Shown here: piece after piece, positions 61,552 to 64,000 of the stretch
Numbering within the stretch: position 1 is the stretch's first letter
How the letters are laid out: each line of letters opens with the position of its first letter
Source: JAAUUJ01 sp964392245
GTDB lineage: Bacteria > Cyanobacteriota > Cyanobacteriia > Thermostichales > Thermostichaceae
Reading direction: 5' to 3'
NCBI GenBank assembly: GCA_964392245.1
Contig: CAYMOX010000013.1
Location: 1 to 64,000, forward strand
DNA length: 64,000 nt
Notes under the pieces: model-generated
Seen by the model: only the letters and a program-made list of their open reading frames with translations
What the model was told of the DNA's origin: nothing
Database searches by the model: none
Program-made: the position numbers and the translations under genes

Positions 61552-61941
61552 ATGGTTGATCCCAACTCCGCTAACACAGGTCCTTATCAGCACCTCCTGA
61601 TCGTGGAAGATCGGGATGGGCGGCGGACGCATGCTCTCAGTTCACCCAAGTATTTCATTGGGCGCGATCTGGCCAATGATATTTGCCTCAATTCTCAGTT
61701 TGCCTCCCGCTACCATGCCATGTTGCTGCGGGTGCCTGCGGATAAGGAGGGGGATTACTTCTATCGCATTCTTGATGGGGATCTGGAAGGGAAACCCAGC
61801 ACCAACGGTCTGGTGATCAATGGCCAGAAAATGACTGCCCATCAGCTCAAACCCGGGGATGTGGTCTCCTTTGGACCGGATGCCAAAGCCATTTATCGCA
61901 CCACTCGCTTACAGGGACCTGAGGATTCTGGTAAGTCCTGA
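61552..61941 (+). CDS. FHA domain protein
   Basis: ATG at 61552, 129 residues; a GTG two codons upstream is also possible. Phosphothreonine-binding FHA motifs are KYFIGRDLANDICLNSQFASRYHAML (GR, S-R-x-H) and STNGLVINGQ, with LKPGDVVSFG. It stands alone without a fused kinase. It converges on crtH, 7 nt apart. Confidence 0.88.
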   Translation: MVDPNSANTGPYQHLLIVEDRDGRRTHALSSPKYFIGRDLANDICLNSQFASRYHAMLLRVPADKEGDYFYRILDGDLEGKPSTNGLVINGQKMTAHQLKPGDVVSFGPDAKAIYRTTRLQGPEDSGKS

Positions 61942-61948
61942 TCCTGAA

Positions 61949-63499
61949 TTATTTCCCCAGATCAACCGCCACCCGGTGAGCACAGGCAAAGCCGGAAAAG
62001 GCCACTGCATTCAGTCCCTGACCGGGGAAGGTGCTGTCCCCTGTGCAGTAGAGATTGGGGATAGCGGTGCGGTTGAAGGGCATGCCCAGCAGACCCCAGG
62101 GGGTGTGGGCAGGAATTGGACCATAGGTGCCATTCATTCGACCCAAAAAGCGGCGATGACTGCGAGGGGTGCCCACCTCCTGGAGTTCAATGTGCTGAGC
62201 AAGATCAGGCCAGAGATCCGCCAACCTTTGGATCAGCTGAGCCGCAGCGATCTGCTTCTTTTCCTGATACTGCTGATAACTTAAGCCCTGCCAGTTCTGG
62301 ATCCAGCTGGGGGTAAACCCATGCAGAATATGCCGTCCAGGCGGGGCCAGCCCAGGGTCCAGGAGGGTGGGAATGGAGATAAAAATGGTTCCCTGTTCTG
62401 CCTCCATGGCATCCCAATTTTCCAGCAGGATGTGGTGGCAGTATTGTTCTCCCGCCAGAGCCTCTGCACGGACTCCCAGATGCAGACTAAGAAAGCTGGG
62501 GGACTGGACATAGCGCTGTTGCCAGCGTTGCTCAGCTTTGGGCAGGGGCTGATCCGACCAGAGGTGGTTGAAGGTGTCCCAGCGGGTGGCGTTAGAGATG
62601 ATTTTATGAGCATGGAGGCGCTCTCCACCTGCCAGTTCCACCCCTGTCGCCTGGCCGTTCTGGTGCAGAATCCGAGTTACGCGGGCTGCGTAGCGGATCT
62701 CTCCCCCCTTTTGCTGCAATCCCTGCACGAGTTTCTGGGCAATTTGACCCACCCCCCCTCTTGGATAGTTCACCCCCCCGTAATGGCGATCACTGAAGAC
62801 CATGCCGCCGTTGATCATGGGGGTTTGGGCGGCAGGGACCACTGACCAGCAGTAGCATTCCATATCAATAAACTGCAGTAGCTGAGGATCTCGTAGATGC
62901 CAGCGGGCCACCTGTCCCACATTTACGGGCAAGTAGCGAGCCAGCGTCAGACACCCGAGGGGATTGCCAACAAACGAGCGAAACAGATAGCGGGGTTCCT
63001 CGAGAGAGAGCAACTCCATGGCATTCAGGCTGTTAAAAATGGACCAGGCTTCATCATAAAAGCGGCGGATCCCCTGCTGTTCTGAGGGAAAGTAACTCCC
63101 CAGCTCCGTGAGAAAGGTTTCGTAATCCCGATGCACCCGAGGCTGCAACCCGTGGGGCAAATGGTAGGCAATCTGCACCGGATCGGGAATGGACTCAATT
63201 GCTTGATCCACTGCCGCCAGTGCCCGAGTCAGCAGGTTGGTGCTGCCCTGGCTGCCCAACCCAAAGATCATCGAGGCCCCCACATCAAAGTGGTAGCTGC
63301 CCTCGCCCGTGGGAGAAGGTCGTTGGAAGTAGCCAGCACTGCCGCCGGGAATCAGATACTTTTCCAGCACCAGCACCCGGATCCCTTTGGCCGCCAGTTG
63401 GGTGGCCGTGACCAGCCCTCCGATCCCGGAGCCAATTACGATCACGTCTGCATCCAGCGACTGCTGGGAAAGAGGAGAGGAGGAATGCACTTGATCCAC
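61949..63499 (-). CDS. crtH: Carotenoid (prolycopene) isomerase
   Basis: 516 residues from GTG 63499. It isomerises cis-lycopene species to all-trans lycopene in the plant-like poly-cis carotenoid route. FAD-binding ADVIVIGSGIGGLVTATQLAAKG is followed by GYFQRPSPTGEGSYHFDVGASMIF, CYCWSVVPAAQTPMINGGMVF, and at the end IPNLYCTGDSTFPGQGLNAVAFSG. This clearly resembles CrtISO/CrtH rather than CrtI or CrtP/Q. Confidence 0.92.
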   Translation of the reverse strand: MDQVHSSSPLSQQSLDADVIVIGSGIGGLVTATQLAAKGIRVLVLEKYLIPGGSAGYFQRPSPTGEGSYHFDVGASMIFGLGSQGSTNLLTRALAAVDQAIESIPDPVQIAYHLPHGLQPRVHRDYETFLTELGSYFPSEQQGIRRFYDEAWSIFNSLNAMELLSLEEPRYLFRSFVGNPLGCLTLARYLPVNVGQVARWHLRDPQLLQFIDMECYCWSVVPAAQTPMINGGMVFSDRHYGGVNYPRGGVGQIAQKLVQGLQQKGGEIRYAARVTRILHQNGQATGVELAGGERLHAHKIISNATRWDTFNHLWSDQPLPKAEQRWQQRYVQSPSFLSLHLGVRAEALAGEQYCHHILLENWDAMEAEQGTIFISIPTLLDPGLAPPGRHILHGFTPSWIQNWQGLSYQQYQEKKQIAAAQLIQRLADLWPDLAQHIELQEVGTPRSHRRFLGRMNGTYGPIPAHTPWGLLGMPFNRTAIPNLYCTGDSTFPGQGLNAVAFSGFACAHRVAVDLGK

Positions 63500-63614
63500 A
63501 GAGATGCGAGGAATGTTACGGGATATGTATTACCCTACCTGAAATGCTGGGATCCTGGACGTCAGGACTAGCAATCTGGACTGTGCTAGCGTGGCAATAG
63601 CGCTCGGAATCCGT

Positions 63615-63755
63615 ATGAGCAAAAAATATATCTCCTCAGAAGACTACCGCCGCATGCTGGTGCGGGACGGCCAGCGTCGCTTTCAGGAATGGCACTCGGC
63701 TTTCCTCAAATACCAGAAGCAATTTCTGGCAGACATTTCTCGCAGTCGAACCTAA
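63615..63755 (+). CDS. Small basic hypothetical protein
   Basis: A 46-residue frame starting MSKKYISSEDYRRMLVRDGQ and ending ADISRSRT, rich in Arg, Lys and aromatic residues. It fills the gap between crtH and chlB and overlaps the chlB stop by 4 nt. No clear ribosome site. No family known; coding is possible because the frame is compact and amphipathic. Confidence 0.4.
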   Translation: MSKKYISSEDYRRMLVRDGQRRFQEWHSAFLKYQKQFLADISRSRT

Positions 63756-64000
63756 GCGCCTGCTGCTTCCTTGGCGGCGTAAAGAACCTCCAGCGTGATC
63801 ACCTCAAAGCCCCGTTCGCGGGCAAATTTTTCAGTATTCCGCCGTACTTTCCCCCGCACAAATCCGGGGATCTTCTGCAACTCCTGACCGGCTTCTGCAT
63901 CCCAGCGCAGTTCTGAGTCAGTGGTCAGGGAGGAGGTCACCACTTCACTGGTGTCATGTCCGCCAAAGATCTCCAGCAGGTGATCCTCCATGCCCAGCGT
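63752..64000 (-). CDS. chlB: Light-independent protochlorophyllide reductase subunit B, C-terminal end
   Basis: The frame enters from the right edge and ends at 63752, covering 82 residues. TLGMEDHLLEIFGGHDTSEVV followed by the PCP_red domain (ELRWDAEAGQELQKIPGFVR, GKVRRNTEKFARERGFEVI) and the end TLEVLYAAKEAAGA matches the ChlB C-terminus. ChlB with ChlN and ChlL reduces protochlorophyllide in darkness and is oxygen-sensitive. Confidence 0.9.
   Translation of the reverse strand, partial: TLGMEDHLLEIFGGHDTSEVVTSSLTTDSELRWDAEAGQELQKIPGFVRGKVRRNTEKFARERGFEVITLEVLYAAKEAAGA

Noticed and set aside
63752..64000. Stand-alone PCP_red domain protein
   Set aside because: The frame stays open to the window edge and reads TLGMEDHLLE before the PCP_red domain, as in the ChlB C-terminus.

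Overview
This window is chromosomal DNA from a cyanobacterium. Lineage markers are the C-terminus of ChlB (dark protochlorophyllide reductase), a carotenoid isomerase (CrtH/CrtISO), the circadian/phycobilisome regulator RpaA, the arginine dihydrolase fusion ArgZ/AgrE, a DUF3365 (Tll0287-like) sensor N-terminus, a DUF3143 protein and a SecA with the cyanobacterial insertion. G+C is moderate (mid-50s by eye). The palindrome GGATCC is clearly over-represented, while HIP1 (GCGATCGC) is rare. I do not assign a genus.

Layout. 1-2316: partial DUF3365 sensor, divergent periplasmic binding protein, gshB. 2570-9808: accessory surface region with a pentapeptide protein, two adjacent paralogous lipoproteins (a Pro/Tyr-repeat form and a 1211-residue Asp/Asn-repeat form), about 1 kb of gene-free DNA, then a prolyl-4-hydroxylase-like 2OG-Fe(II) oxygenase. 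9805-20760: housekeeping genes (LCP protein, sugar nucleotidyltransferase, VOC protein, secA, clpB, pgm). 20791-24371: a Uma2 nuclease and a row of three exported proteins. 26659-24521: argZ. 27642-35925: rpaA, pentapeptide protein, UPF0182, metallopeptidase, rpmF, J-domain protein, gloB, flippase-like protein. 36294-45570: fermentation block (ADP-forming acyl-CoA ligase/GNAT, adhE, OsmC, pflA, pflB), all on the minus strand. 46222-49403: hydroxyacid dehydrogenase, then CIRCE-groES-groEL. 49739-51935: Rpn-like nuclease, a decayed NHLM-type bacteriocin secretion gene and an intact double-glycine peptide precursor. 52059-64000: transaldolase/sugar kinase pair, MOSC protein, exported lipoprotein, phosphopantetheinyl transferase, lpxD-tsaB, efp-accB, exported proteins, SDR, FHA, crtH and the end of chlB.

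How the genes fit together. The fermentation block would split pyruvate to acetyl-CoA and formate, then dispose of acetyl-CoA as ethanol (AdhE) or as acetate with ATP gain (ADP-forming ligase). This suits dark anoxic life in a mat or sediment. ArgZ supplies nitrogen mobilisation, RpaA dark/light control and ChlB dark chlorophyll synthesis.

Most novel candidates. (1) The paralogous Asp/Asn-repeat lipoproteins beside a P4H-like oxygenase. The large one carries a short collagen-like run with Pro before Gly, then hundreds of residues of DxDxDG-like repeats resembling calcium-binding loops, and a separate C-terminal domain. (2) An orphan double-glycine peptide gene that converges on the wreck of an NHLM secretion gene. 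Both functional readings are inference from sequence alone.
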